This document shows positions 10,666-21,227 of a stretch of 64,000 nt of DNA, piece after piece. Source of the stretch: Limnephilus marmoratus (lineage: Eukaryota > Arthropoda > Insecta > Trichoptera > Limnephilidae); assembly GCA_917880885.1 (NCBI GenBank), contig OU862907.1:66831072-66895071 (forward strand), given 5' to 3'. Position numbers and translations under genes: made by a program. The notes below the pieces were generated by a model. That model saw only the letters and a list, made by a program, of their open reading frames with translations. It was not told where the DNA came from and did no database searches. Each line of letters opens with the position of its first letter. Within the stretch, counting starts at the first letter, position 1.

Positions 10666-11017
10666 AAACAAAAATTTTAACAAAACAAAAAAACTACTTC
10701 AAAAAATGCACTAAAAAGTAAAAAAATAATTTCGTATTCTTCTACAACTTTATAATCAACTTACCTTTTCTACTCATCAATATGTACGAACGATTGTTAT
10801 TTTTGGAGTCGGTGTCGGCGGGAGAGGAGCTGTCAAGTGAACACGCCGGGCCGCGGGTACCTTGGTTGACACCGACTCCAAAAATAACAATCGTACCTAC
10901 ATATTGATGATTAGAAAATATAAGTTGATTATAAAGTTGTAGAAGAATACGAAATTATTTTTTACTTTTTAGTGCATTTTTTGAAGTCGTCTTTTTGTTT
11001 TGTTAAAATTTTTGTTT
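10666..11017. repeat. large foldback: ~150-bp inverted arms, 51-bp loop
   Basis: Arms 10666-10816 and 10868-11017 are near-perfect reverse complements. They include TTCGTATTCTTCTACAAC and GTTATTTTTGGAGTCGGTGT in the left arm. The loop is GC-rich (GGCGGGAGAGGAGC to CCGGGCCGCGGGTACC), unlike its surroundings. It could be a foldback transposon or a recent inverted duplication. Confidence 0.85.
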
Positions 11018-11485
11018 ATTTTTTGATTTTTAGTGAATCTGAAGTACACTAACTAATTCGATTAAGATTCGGCCGAGTATCGTAAATTTGTTCTTCAGAA
11101 TTGGAGAGTTCCGTTACTTTGTCATGGATCCCATAATCAGAACCTAACCAAACTCTCATCAAACTACCCTTGAAGTACATCCTTTCCAATAAAAAAAGAA
11201 TTATCGAAATCGGTTGGCGTGATATTGAGTTATTCGTTCATTTGTCGCGCACATACTTGATGCAAATATAAGACTTATATGATTTTCTCATGGATGCCAT
11301 TGTCAGAACTGGACCAAATTAAAATGGGACCACACGGAAAGCACCAGCTTTCAAATAAAAAAAGAATCATCAATATCGGTTCACCCAGTCAAAAGTTCTG
11401 AGGTAACAAACAAAAAAAAATAAAAAAATACAGTCGAATTGAGAACCTCCTCCATTTCGAAGTCGTTTAAAAAAGGTTTTGGTTA
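11018..11485 (+). repeat. dispersed insect-type repeat with two related sub-units
   Basis: Two ~130-bp units share CATGGAT, CAGAAC, AAAAAAAGAATNATC and ATCGGTT; they start near 11118 and 11284. The segment ends with ACAGTCGAATTGAGAACCTC. Similar sequences are familiar from insect intergenic DNA, but I cannot name the family with certainty. Confidence 0.5.
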
Positions 11486-11590
11486 CTTGTTTTTGGGGTG
11501 TTATGCCGTGTTGCGCTACCTCCTTCTTTAGCCAACGTTTCGGACATCATTGCAGTGTCCATCATCACCTGATCTGCCCATTGAGAAATA
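11486..11590 (-). repeat. Penelope-like terminal repeat with degenerate hammerhead-like motif
   Basis: It shares GGTGTTATGCCGTGTTGCGC and TTTAGCCAACGTTTCGGACA with 38801-38972 and 53203-53280. On the minus strand, GGACA/TGTCC pair around a short loop and lead into GAAACG. The expected CUGANGA box reads GTGATGA, so the first core base is changed and self-cleavage is unlikely. Confidence 0.55.
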
Positions 11591-11969
11591 AATGTTTTGA
11601 AGTTTAAAAAAATTATATTTTTGTTTCCATTACTTTTCAAACTATTTGTTATAAATATATTTTTTTAATACAAAGGTTAATCTATCTACAAGTAAAAGAA
11701 CAATATATTTGATTGAATTTTGAACGAACTATACCGCATTTACAACTTAAAAAAAAAAACAAAAATACAGGAGTACAAACCAATCTCCTCAGCAAGCGAT
11801 ATATTTTATCTTCTTAAACCTATGAATAAAATTACCATAAACATTCAACACCGCTCTAATTCAGTTTTTTTTTTTTTTAAGAAAGACAAACATTCCAGGG
11901 TTACGAATAACCCATCAATGTTTGAAAATCTCTTAATGCCACCACACTAAGCGGAATATGTTGTTTGTG

Positions 11970-12310
11970 TCGTGATGGAGGATTTAGCCAGCCGAAGATT
12001 TGAACACTTGACGCCCGGGCGCGTATTTCCAAAACCTATACCGGTTCAGTCGCGGTAGCGACAATTTACATTTTAAATATACCTCTATATTGATTATTTT
12101 TTATCACTTTGCAAAAACAAAAATTGTTCTAAAATCTAGATAAAATAATCTTTCCAATGTGTATATTAGAAATTAATAATTTTATTTCTAAATATTTAAA
12201 TTTTGATATTGAAAATTTAAAGCGACTAAAACGCGGTAGGGATTGTAAATACGCCGCCCGGGCGGGACTTAAACGCGGTGCCCACTCAGCCACTGCCGGG
12301 CTTGATTAAT
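11970..12310 (-). repeat. tRNA-like sequence interrupted by a MITE
   Basis: Removing the MITE at 12021-12254 and one target copy leaves a tRNA-like minus-strand sequence that starts GCCCGGCAGTGGCTGAGTGG, an A-box-like stretch. It ends with a B-box-like GTGTTCAAATC. The arms do not pair well, so it is a tRNA-derived repeat or decayed tRNA, not a working gene. Confidence 0.45.
12021..12254 (-). mobile_element. MITE, TIR GCGTATTTAC, 9-bp TSD CGCCCGGGC
   Basis: The ends GCGTATTTCC and GTAAATACGC are imperfect inverted repeats. An exact 9-bp duplication CGCCCGGGC lies at 12012-12020 and 12255-12263. This short form has one internal unit; the two longer copies (12502-12890 and 29601-29985) have a duplicated interior. 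Confidence 0.85.
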
Positions 12311-12501
12311 TTGAGATTAAACTGAAAGACTAAAAAAATATCGTCACTATCTGCACAGGCTTCAGAGGAATGCTGTTTGGATTTGATCACAAAATAAAAT
12401 ATGCCCGAATTTTAAAGGGTTAAAAATATTTGCGCTATTGTCAAAATCCGTAGGAAAAAATAAGGAATACGTTTGTAAAGACAAAACGCCGCCGCCCGTT
12501 T

Positions 12502-12890
12502 GCGTATTTACAATCCCTACTACCGCGTTTCAGTCGCTTTTAATTTTCAATATCAAAATTTAAATATTTAGAAATAAAATTATTAATTTCTAATATACAC
12601 ATTTGAAAGATTATTTTATCTAGATTTTAGAACAATTTTTTGTTTTTGCAAAGTGATAAAAAATTATCAATATAGAGGTGTATTTACAATATATGGGAAT
12701 AATATTAAAATTTAAATATTTAGAAATAAAATTATTGATTTCTAATATACACATCAGAAAGACTATTTTATCTATATTTTAGAACAATTTTTATTTTTGC
12801 AATGTGATAAAAAATAACCAATATAGAGGTATATTTAAAATGTAAATTGTCGTTACCGCGACTGAATCGGTATAGGTTTTGTAAATACGC
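12502..12890 (+). mobile_element. MITE, long form, TSD CGCCCGKTT
   Basis: The ends are GCGTATTTAC and GTAAATACGC, flanked by CGCCCGTTT on the left and CGCCCGGTT on the right (8 of 9 match). The interior is a partial duplication of an AT-rich unit containing TATTTAGAAATAAAATTATT twice. It has no coding capacity. Confidence 0.8.
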
Positions 12891-13109
12891 CGCCCGGTTT
12901 CCTCTGAATATTTAAATTAAGATCATATATGTTTTGGCTTTACAATAATATTATTTTCATTTGTGTCGAAGACAACATTATGTATTTATATATCTACATG
13001 TATAATATGTTTATTAATCAAGATTTGGAGCTCCGAGGTCAACTGGTTTTTACCTAACAGATGTTGAGCTAAGTAACACCTTTATAAAAATAGCTACAAA
13101 TTTCTCACA

Positions 13110-14007
13110 CAGGGTGGCCACAGACCTGGAATAGCTGGAAAACCTGGAATTATCAGGGAATTTTACCGAACCTGGAATTATCAGGGAAATGTCAGAGAAT
13201 TTTGAAAAGATTTTATAATATCAGGGAATTCCAAAAATAAAACTAAATTCGTTATTTTGCGATTTGTGAAACCCCGAAGTTGTGTTTTATTACTTTTACT
13301 TACGACTTGTGTAACAAAAGATATGCTGACAAAGACAAACTAGATCTAGGTATTTTTTATTATTATTTTCGTTAATGCCCTTGCAACACAATCCATGTCA
13401 ACTAGTTGATGTGTGTGTGTGTTTTTATTTTGTGTGTTTAGGTATTTTAACATTTAAATCAAGGTTTTTAGTATTTATAAAATTACATTGCATCACTATT
13501 TATACCATAGCTTCGTGTAAATACATAATAAACCTTTTTCTAAATTTTAGTCGAATACTTATGGTTCAGTTTTCTCTATTACCATATTTTTCTTTGTATT
13601 ATTTAATGTCCTAACTGCTTACCCAAAGGGTATGTTGTTTTAATTATTAATATTCTAAATCTAAACTGTTCCCTAGTATTGTTGCTTGTTTCATGTGATT
13701 TTTTTTTGTATCTCTTCTAATGTTAATGTTTTTTTGTTTATTTTTCTATTTTTGTATGCTCTTTTCATTTCTTCACAAATTGTCTTCAGGCATTATAAAT
13801 TTGTAACAAGTGTATTTTGTGTTTAATAGATTATTGTAATGCAAAGAAATTATAAATGCTATAGATGACGGAATTCCCTTTATTATTTATTTAACTAACG
13901 ATATCCCTTTATATCAAATTAAACATATCAGGGAAAAATGTACAAACTTCCCTGGAAAACCTGGAATTATCAGGGAATTTTGAAATCCGTTTTTTGTGAA
14001 CACCCTG
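13110..14007. mobile_element. TIR element with CAGGGTG ends, 5-bp TSD TCACA
   Basis: It starts CAGGGTGGCCACAGACCTGG and ends GTGAACACCCTG, with TCACA duplicated at 13105-13109 and 14008-14012. Subterminal repeats of CCTGGAATTATCAGGGAATT occur at both ends. The 898 bp has no transposase frame, so it is non-autonomous. The superfamily is not certain. Confidence 0.75.
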
Positions 14008-14099
14008 TCACAGTACACATCTAATGATTGTATAATTCTAATTAGTAACTTTTTGTTTTTTTTTTTCAAAAATTCGGATTTGAAATTTGTCAATTATTT

Positions 14100-14990
14100 A
14101 TTTTTCTTTTTTATATGAATAATTCATGCACTAGAGTCCCAACTAGGGTTGCCATCTGTCCGGCTTTAGCCGGACATGTTTGGCTTTTTTAGGTCGTGTC
14201 CGGCTAAATATTTGTATGTCCGGCCTGTCCGGCTTTTGTTAGGCTTTTTTGGTTCGCGCGGGTTTTTTTCCGAACTTCTGAAATTGGCGGAATATTACTT
14301 TCAAAGAGTTTTCTCTTTAATAAACGCCCAGTGGACGCAATAAATTGCAAACAATTGCTAAGATGGTGTACACATTGTATAATTTAAAAATGACATGTCA
14401 AGGATTTTATTAAATGATTTCCAAAGAAAGCGACGTTTTGAATAAAGTAGGTGAAAACGTCAAATGTACAAAATGTAGATTTTTGTAATTTTTGAATAAT
14501 TTGGAGAAGTCGAGATTTCATTTTAATTAATGTTTTTCGTTTTTTGTCCACAAAGATAAATATGTTTCATTTTATATCTATTTAACGAAAAATTTTAGTC
14601 AACCGATTAACCAGAAAAAAAGTTATGTTTTGTTTGTTTGTTTTATAAGTTTAGTATGTCTACAGACAGAAGACTCAATATTTTTTTATTTTGTTATTAA
14701 CATTATATTCTATACAAATGTCTACTGATGACAAGGATAAGACTGATTAATGATTGCTGTTATTAAATTGGTTAATGCGTGATTAATAAACAACTGTAAC
14801 TTGTAACAGATTTTTTATTATTATGTATAAAAGTTATGTTCAAAATTATGTACGTTCGTCCGGCTTTTAGGGCAAAATGTCCGGCCTTTCAGAGCGCAGA
14901 GTCAGGCTTTTTTATTTTAGAAGATGGCAACCCTAGTCCCAACTGCTTCCAACCGTGATACTATGGCATCCGTAAAACTTATATTGAAGA
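14100..14990 (-). mobile_element. SINE-B tail fragment split by a hAT
   Basis: The pieces 14110-14143 and 14936-14990 together read like the 3' part of SINE-B in reverse (AGTCCCAACTGCTTCC, then CTATGGCATCC). A hAT-type element sits inside it. Confidence 0.6.
14144..14935. mobile_element. non-autonomous hAT, TIR TAGGGTTGCCATC, 8-bp TSD
   Basis: The ends TAGGGTTGCCATC and GATGGCAACCCTA are inverted repeats. The exact 8-bp duplication GTCCCAAC is at 14136-14143 and 14936-14943. Subterminal copies of TGTCCGGCTTT occur near both ends. The 792 bp is non-coding. Confidence 0.85.
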
Positions 14991-15064
14991 AGTTTAATAA
15001 TGTATTTAAAAAAAACTCGGGCAACGCCGGGATGAAAATGTTTATTAATGAATCATTCGTTTTT

Positions 15065-15550
15065 CTTTTACATTAACTCCACACACGAGGCCTTGAGGAA
15101 AATAATTTCCCTCAGGGCCTATGTCATCTGGGATGCTGTGTGGAGGGTCTTTTTGAGGAGAGGAAGGAATGAACATTGGTCTTGAAGAGACCCATGTTGT
15201 AGGAAGGAGGATACACAGAGGCCGGCAAATCATTCCACAGAGCTGTTGAACATAAGAACGAGTCGAAGAAACGACCCGTTCTCATGTGACAAATGTCAAG
15301 CGTGTACAAATGTTAGGCACGCGTTTGGCGTGTTTCCCGCCTATGCACCGGTGCCGAAGGGATCAATGATGCTAATTCCTCGGAGCATCTTCCAGTGTAA
15401 TACCGGTAGAACAAGGATAGCATTCCCACCCGACGCCTGTGCTCTAAAGATTGCAATCCGTCTGTTAAGATGGGAGAATCTATCAAACGGACCGCCCGTT
15501 TCTGCACAGAGTCGAGGGTATTTTTCAGGTATTTTGGAGCTCCGGACCAG
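15065..15550 (-). pseudogene. LINE reverse-transcriptase C-terminus and 3' UTR
   Basis: Minus-strand frames encode a LINE C-terminal region: RAVRLIDSPILTDGLQSLEH and RRRVGMLSLFYRYYTGRC in one frame. After a frameshift come HMRTGRFFDSFLCSTALWND and GLFKTNVHSFLSSKRP, and a stop at 15124. The 3' end past the stop (15065-15180) is the same as the 3' tail of SINE-A (CTCCACACAGCATCC, GGAAATTATTTTCCTCA). The copy is 5'-truncated and frameshifted. Confidence 0.8.
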
Positions 15551-15799
15551 AGGTGGCTGCCAAATTCAACCGTTTATTTTTATTTATAATATTTATTTAT
15601 TAATATATCGAATATAATAATCAAAAGTTCTCTGTCTGTCTTTCAGACTTATTGTAATTATGGTTCGAATTTATTTTGAATTTAATTGTCAACATTGGAA
15701 CTGATTGTAGCAAGAATTGACTGGTCATAAAAATATAGTACCTACCTATAATATAATATTTTTACAGAAATTCATTTAATTGTTATTTTCAAAATTGTA

Positions 15800-16169
15800 A
15801 TTTTTTGTTTTCGTTATTGTCAGGACAAGGTTTGTATAAAACTACTGTTTACGATTAAACTATTATGAAATTTATATTAAAAATTTGCAATAAGTGGTAC
15901 GCGAGCTGTTTGAAAACTGAATGTACCGGGACTGAATGTATGGAATGCGGGAGGAGGTGCAATCGGGAGGGGGGTTCGTGGGACTGGTGAAGAGGGGAAT
16001 GGAGTGGGGAGAGGGAAGATGGAGGAGGTGGATTGGGAACGTGAGAGAGGAAGGGGACGCGGGAGAGGAAGGGGAGGCGGAAGGGGAACGGGACGAATGG
16101 GAAAGGACACGCAGGGAGAAACAATTCCTTTATTAAATGGCATAGCAACGCATGCCGGGTACCAGCTAG
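15800..16169 (+). mobile_element. Helitron, 3' part
   Basis: It contains GTTATTGTCAGGACAAGG, the GAATGTACCGGGACTGAATG block, a G/A-rich tract and the terminus GCCGGGTACCAGCTAG before T (16166-16169). The homologous complete copy is at 17885-18326 on the other strand. The 5' end was not found. Confidence 0.7.
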
Positions 16170-16265
16170 TAATAAAATAAATAGTGAAATGACGGGTGAT
16201 GGGTGAGATGGTGGTAATGGGTGCAGTGATTGGTGTAGAACAGGAGTTCTCAACACGGTTCCTAT

Positions 16266-16902
16266 CACGGACATATGAATATATCTGGACCTGCCCTAAG
16301 TGATAAAAACGTATTATTTCCTCCTCCCCATGGAACCGGCTGGAGCTCCTCCTTGGCGCCAATGGGGAGGGGATAGAGCCTCGCTTGAATCTAAAATGTG
16401 TGACGTCATCATTCTTGCCGTGGGCAGCGCGAAGCTAACATCTATACATTTAACGAAATAACACGCTAAAACGCCAAGCTTGTGCTATACAACATACCTA
16501 CATATCAATGTGCACATAGCGAATGTGGGCGGTTCCTTAGTGTGCTCGTCGCTGGTTACAGGGGTAAGTAAATTATGAAACAATTGTAAAAGTGTCTTAA
16601 CTAAACACGGCAACAAAATATTGCTATGTGAAAACGGGCGAATCTTTTTGGGGTGTACTTTGGCCTACGCAAATATTTTATTAACGTGGCAAGCAATTCG
16701 CGCTCCCATGTAAATTAAAGTCTATTCATTCAAAGCAGATTTTGCTTTTAAGAACTAAATGATGATATTATAATGCGAGATGCCTATATACTGTCAGGTG
16801 GATTTTTCAACTAATCACAGTCATCTTCCCCTCTTCGCCCCCCACATAGTTTGGTTTTACCCCTCACCAGTATCTTCTCGTCTATCCATTTGGATGTCTA
16901 TG
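16266..16902 (-). mobile_element. hAT-family copy 1, 8-bp TSD GTTCCTAT
   Basis: The ends CACGGACATATGAAT and GGATGTCTATG are inverted. GTTCCTAT is duplicated exactly at 16258-16265 and 16903-16910. The interior is shared with copies 2 and 3 almost throughout and with copy 4 more distantly, including GCGCGAATTGCTTGCCAC and the GGAACCGGCTGGAGCTCCTC block. No frame. Confidence 0.9.
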
Positions 16903-16910
16903 GTTCCTAT

Positions 16911-17190
16911 TCATTTTTGGCTCGTGCGGAAGGCAAATTACTAATATTTGAATACATAAAAGATTTATATGTGGACTGGGAATGGCTAAAAAGTTATGTA
17001 TTGGTTAATCTTTGAAGACGATATTAACAATTCTCAATAAAAATGTGAAAGAGAAAAGATTCGGTCGCATCTATGAATTGAAGCCAGGTTCTCTGCCTTG
17101 CCGAGGCATTGCTCCAACCACTGCGCTAATTTGACCTTATCAACTTCAGTCATTTTATAACGGTGTCACACTTTGACTAAGAACTACCAA
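16911..17190. other. unassigned single-copy-looking DNA
   Basis: No repeat relation or coding frame was noticed between the hAT copy and the 31-bp satellite. A tRNA-like stretch might be read around 17085-17140 (GAATTGAAGCC, then CATTGCTCCAACC) but it does not fold convincingly. Confidence 0.3.
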
Positions 17191-17194
17191 TATT

Positions 17195-17795
17195 ATTTTC
17201 ATTTTCTCTAACTATTCTATCAAATAATCGATTACTTATTAACTATTCTATCAAATAATAGATTAATTATTAACTATTCTGTCAAATAATCTATTAATTA
17301 TTAACTATTCTATCAAATAATCGATTACTTATTAACTATTCTATCAAATAATCGATTAATTATTATCTATTCTATCGAATAATCGATTAATTTTTAACTA
17401 TTCTATCAAATTTCTAAATTTGGGTGGCGGGAATGGGTGCCGCCGCCCCGGGAGCCTTTATTGGACAATCAACCCCTCTGCCATAGTTGTTCGCTACGTT
17501 TGGTGATTTAGCATGGGTGCCCGGGTTCATGGGGTGAGGTTTGTCTAGGTCTTGGAGGCGGATGACCAGGACACACTGAACACCAGATTTCTACCCACCC
17601 CTTAAACATTTTTCCTTCCCAGAACTCTCCTCTCCTTCCTTTCAATAAACAAACCCCTCCACACAGCATCCCTAAAGATGACATAGGCCCTGAAGGAAAT
17701 TATTTTTCTCAGGGCCTCCTGTGTGAAGCTCATGTAAAAAAAATCGATGAATGATTAACTGTTCTATCAAATAATCGATTAATATCGAAACCTAT
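17195..17795. repeat. 31-bp satellite interrupted by SINE-A
   Basis: Units close to AACTATTCTATCAAATAATC followed by GATTAATTATT repeat about six times at 17210-17410. The pattern resumes at 17745-17790 after a SINE-A insertion, so the array predates the SINE. Confidence 0.85.
17415..17742 (+). mobile_element. SINE-A copy
   Basis: The head GGGTGGCGGGAATGGGTGCC, middle and tail up to CTCATGTAAAAAAAA match the family. A middle part (from the GGATCGGGAG block to the CTCCTGGACAC block) is missing relative to longer copies at 52088-52495 and 41493-41962. Confidence 0.8.
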
Positions 17796-17884
17796 TCAAA
17801 AAATGTTTCTTAGTTGTAAATATAACAGATTTTAAAACACGCATAACCTAATGAATTTAAAAACACTGTGTTTATTATTAATAA

Positions 17885-18326
17885 CTAGCTGGTACCCGGC
17901 ATGCGTTGCAATGCCATTTAATAAAGAGACTGTTTCTCCCTGCGTGTCCTTACCCATTCGTCTCGTTCCCCTTCCGCCTCCCTTTCCTCACCGCGACCCC
18001 TTCCCCTCTCGAGTTCCCACGTCGCCTTCCCTCTCCCCACTTCCCTCACCCGCTTCCCCTCGTCCCGTGAACCCCCCTCCCGAGTTCCCCCCTCCCGCAT
18101 TTTATTCATTCAGTCCCGGTACATTCAGTTTTCAAACAGCTCGCGTGCCATCTATTGGAATTTTTTAATACAAATTTCATAATGCCAGAGCTCACCAGTA
18201 GTTTTATATAAACCTTGTCCTGATCATAACGAACACAACAAAAAAAGAATTATACAATTTGGTGCAGTCGTTCGGAAGTTATGCGCGTACATACATTTCG
18301 GCGATTCATTTTTATTTATATATAGA
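17885..18326 (-). mobile_element. complete non-autonomous Helitron
   Basis: On the minus strand it starts TCTATATATAAATAAAAATG and ends GGGTACCAGCTAG before T. The 442 bp contains the CGACTGCACCAAATTG block and a C/T-rich tract. It serves as the reference for the partial copies in this window. Confidence 0.8.
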
Positions 18327-18579
18327 TATAGATATAGATTTAATTTTGAATAAGTTTTAGAGGAATCCAAAAGCCACAAATGTACCTATGTATTATTAGT
18401 GTGCCTTATAACGTCACAAATATTGGTAATATGCATTAAAATCGCTTGGCAAACAGAGTCTAGACATCACGATTTCAAGGGCAAAAGTGTTTTTTTTTAT
18501 TTTTTTATTTTGTGAATCAGATATGGAATAACGTCTTGGGGAAACTCGTGCAAGACAAATATAGGTTACATTCAAACAA

Positions 18580-19200
18580 TTCAAAACTCTTTGACTAAGC
18601 TCTTGGTAAGCAAAAGTATTTATGTACAAAGAAGAGACAAAAAAATTATTATATGAGTCAGTTAATATACAATTACCTGTTCGAGGGATGTTATGGTTTA
18701 AAATTGTATGCCAAAACCTTTTGTCGGATTCAATATATAAAGACAAAGTTGACCATGCACATGGCACTAGATTTAGTATAAATAAGGGTTTATCCGTTCC
18801 GAAAATTATAAATAAATACGAACAACGGACATTCACTTATCTTGTCCCTACCATATTTAATAAGATGCCAGTGAACATAAAAATCGAATCAAATTGCACC
18901 ACCGATTTCAAAAAAAAAACAATGGCTAATGGATCAAAACTTTTTATATTGATATTGTTTGTAATCTTGTTTATAAATATGAATAAGAGTAATTTGGCTG
19001 TGTTATATCTGTCTATCTGTATATTTTATGCCTTTGTATTGTAGCTATTTAAAAGTTATTCTTCTGTATCTATTTTGTATATTGTGGTTTCTTGTTATAT
19101 TTGTGATTTAATGTTATATTAATATTGTTAAATTGACCTGCTGACAAACTACTTTGGCAGTTTAGCGGGTGCTTAAAATGAAGAATAAAAATTAAAAAAA
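18580..19200 (+). pseudogene. LINE C-terminal fragment with 3' tail
   Basis: The plus-strand frame from 18622 contains HAHGTRFSINKGLSVPKI and QRTFTYLVPTIFNKMPVNIK, then DFKKK. This is the pattern of the extreme C-terminus of Jockey/CR1-like LINE proteins (compare FKMFNELPVNVKEA in the LINE at 4284). It is followed by a 3' UTR and an A-rich end near 19195. No RT core is present. Confidence 0.7.
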
Positions 19201-19377
19201 AATAATAATAATTTTGTAAGAAATAAAAAAAAGTTAATCAAGGGAAACTGTTACAGATAATTTTATCCATATATTTATATTTAAAAAAAGTTGTTTTTTA
19301 TAGGCGTTCATACAGTTCTAATGAAAAAACACTTTTTTTTCGCTTATGTTTTTTATTAAATAATTAACATTTTTATT

Positions 19378-19580
19378 TTATTTATTTTTATTTTTTTAAC
19401 TTTACGAGTAAAATCTCAAATTAGCGACAATATTAGCGAAGTCCCAGCGGAGCCAATATATTTTTCTGAATTTTCTGTCTCCAGATTTTCGATCGAGTTT
19501 CGCTAATGTTGTCTTCATTTAATTAAATATTATAATTTGAGATTTTACTCATCAAGTTGAAAAAAAATAAAAATAAATAT
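19378..19580. repeat. foldback repeat around a tRNA 3' half
   Basis: Arms of about 44 bp (19378-19421 and 19536-19580) contain the exact inverted pair GAGTAAAATCTCAAATTA and TAATTTGAGATTTTACTC. A further inverted pair around TAGCGAA lies inside. Between them is GAAGTCCCAGCGGAGCCA, the 3' half of the tRNA-like sequence at 19804, with the same 3' flank. Confidence 0.75.
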
Positions 19581-19803
19581 TCATCCTAGACTTGCAGAAA
19601 AAGTCAATAGATGTCGCGTATTAAAAATAAAATGAATAAAAAATTATCCAGACAATATCTAGATAGCATTTAGTTCGAGTTGAATCTTGCCATCATATAT
19701 AAAGATAGCAGCCAATAATATTGTGTGCGTTAAGAAAATTAAGATAATGGCGGTAGTTCTTATTCGAAGTACGATACAGTTAATAGTGACCGAATTTGAT
19801 ACG

Positions 19804-19876
19804 GGTTCCGTAGCTCAGTCGGTAGAGCTCTTGCCATGTAAGCAAAGGGTCCTGGGTTCGAGTCCCAGCGGAGCCA
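19804..19876 (+). tRNA. tRNA-like sequence (tRNA gene or tRNA-derived repeat)
   Basis: The 73 nt fold as a tRNA. The acceptor GGTTCCG pairs with CGGAGCC (one G-U), the D stem GCTC pairs with GAGC, and the T arm CTGGG/CCCAG encloses TTCGAGT. The A box TAGCTCAGTCGG and B box GGTTCGAGTCC are intact. The anticodon loop CATGTAA would give TGT (Thr), but position 33 is A instead of U and the first anticodon-stem pair is C-A. Flanking DNA is shared with the tRNA-like repeats at 19450 and 29563, so I lean to a tRNA-derived mobile repeat. Confidence 0.5.
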
Positions 19877-19993
19877 ATAACTTTTTGTGATTTTTCTGTC
19901 CCAGATTTCCTATTTTCTTAATTTAATTAAATATTATTTTAATTTTAATTCTACTCAAGCAAAACGAAAGGAAAGACTTCAATTTATATAAAA

Positions 19994-20648
19994 CTAGCTG
20001 ACCTGGCCACTCGTAGCTGTGGCTAATAAAACACAACGTCATCTACTAGATGTTTATTGGTTATCCAACCTTTATAACCACCGCCGTCTTTGAGTTTATC
20101 GCGAAGAGACAGACAGATGCCGCGGAGGACTTTAATTTTATAATACGTAGAGATGGTGTGAAAGATTATAATAATGTGCGTGAAATGCTTGGGGTAACTA
20201 ACGTATTTAAGGTAATAAGGATTAATACTGTATCCGTCTAAATAACTTTTCAATTACCGCAATGTACGTGACCATTTTTTTAGAAGGTAGAATGGGTATA
20301 GTAAGCTATCCGTAAAAGATAGATATATGCCTTCGCGAACTTTTTTGTAGATCTATAAAAGAGGAATATTCCACCATGCATTGTTTTGTTATATCCCAAA
20401 AGGATTAGGCAGCGTTTTCGATGAAAGCTACCAGGCGGCTTGATTTTTTCCAACACTTCTAACAATTATCGTTATGTTTCAACCAATTTACACAAATCCT
20501 TGACAAATTACATACCTAAACCTTCTTCACGAAACACTCTATCTCTTGGTGAAAACCGCATGAAAATCCGTTCAATAGTTTTCGAGTTTATCGCGAACAG
20601 ACAGACAGACAGACGACGCGGGGGACTTTAATTTATAATGTGTAGAGA
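19994..20648 (-). mobile_element. long non-autonomous Helitron
   Basis: The left end ACTAGCTGACCTGGCCACTC and the right end ATGTGTAGAGA (TCTCTACA on the minus strand) delimit 655 bp. It is nearly collinear with 22416-23068. It contains the block around CAGGCGGCTTGATTTTTTCC and GACAGACAGACAGACG. Confidence 0.75.
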
Positions 20649-20756
20649 TATATTTTTTTATATTTACAATATAAATCTATTAGTAGTAAAGATTAATTTA
20701 AAATAATAATTTAGCATTATAGAAAGCATATATATATATAAAGCATATGTTCTTAT

Positions 20757-20930
20757 TATGCTTGAAATCGTGTTTGGTGACCAGATCTGAATAGCCAGGT
20801 ACGTTTTAAATCTTCACCAAGCTCATCTCTTTTCCATGCACACTCACAACATGCCACAATTATCAATGTAATAGTCTCACTGGTTCTAGACAGTTGAGAT
20901 TTGCGTATTCACATAAAAAAAAACAATTTT
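20757..20930 (+). mobile_element. SINE-B tail fragment, diverged
   Basis: It contains GTGTTTGGTGACCAGATCTG and AATAGCCAGGTAC, then CAACATGCC and GTATTCACATAAAAAAAA, the 3' half of SINE-B. The tRNA head is absent. Confidence 0.65.
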
Positions 20931-21227
20931 TTCCACTTTTTTTACGATGCCTTTTCAAATACCTGAATTGTAATTAACTGAAATTAATTATTGGATTTTT
21001 TTAAAACTTGTTTTTTCGTTGACACTTTTTTAAAACTTTTATTATTTGTTGTTGTGTAAGAGGTGTAAATAGTTTAGGTTGGTGTAAGACTGTTTGTTGC
21101 ACACGCGAATAGTTTGCACGACCGATCACACGGAGCAATTACCCAAAACTGACACCTGTTCATACTATACTGCAATATATAACATTATAAACGGACGGAA
21201 TCGTCAAACTGTGGCTCGAGAAAATAA

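Noticed and set aside
15855..16362. Pro/Ser/Leu-rich frames of 139 and 161 residues
   Set aside because: They lie on the G/A-rich tract of Helitrons; similar frames recur at each Helitron copy (17851, 28018, 39952) and shift with indels, so they are low-complexity by-products.
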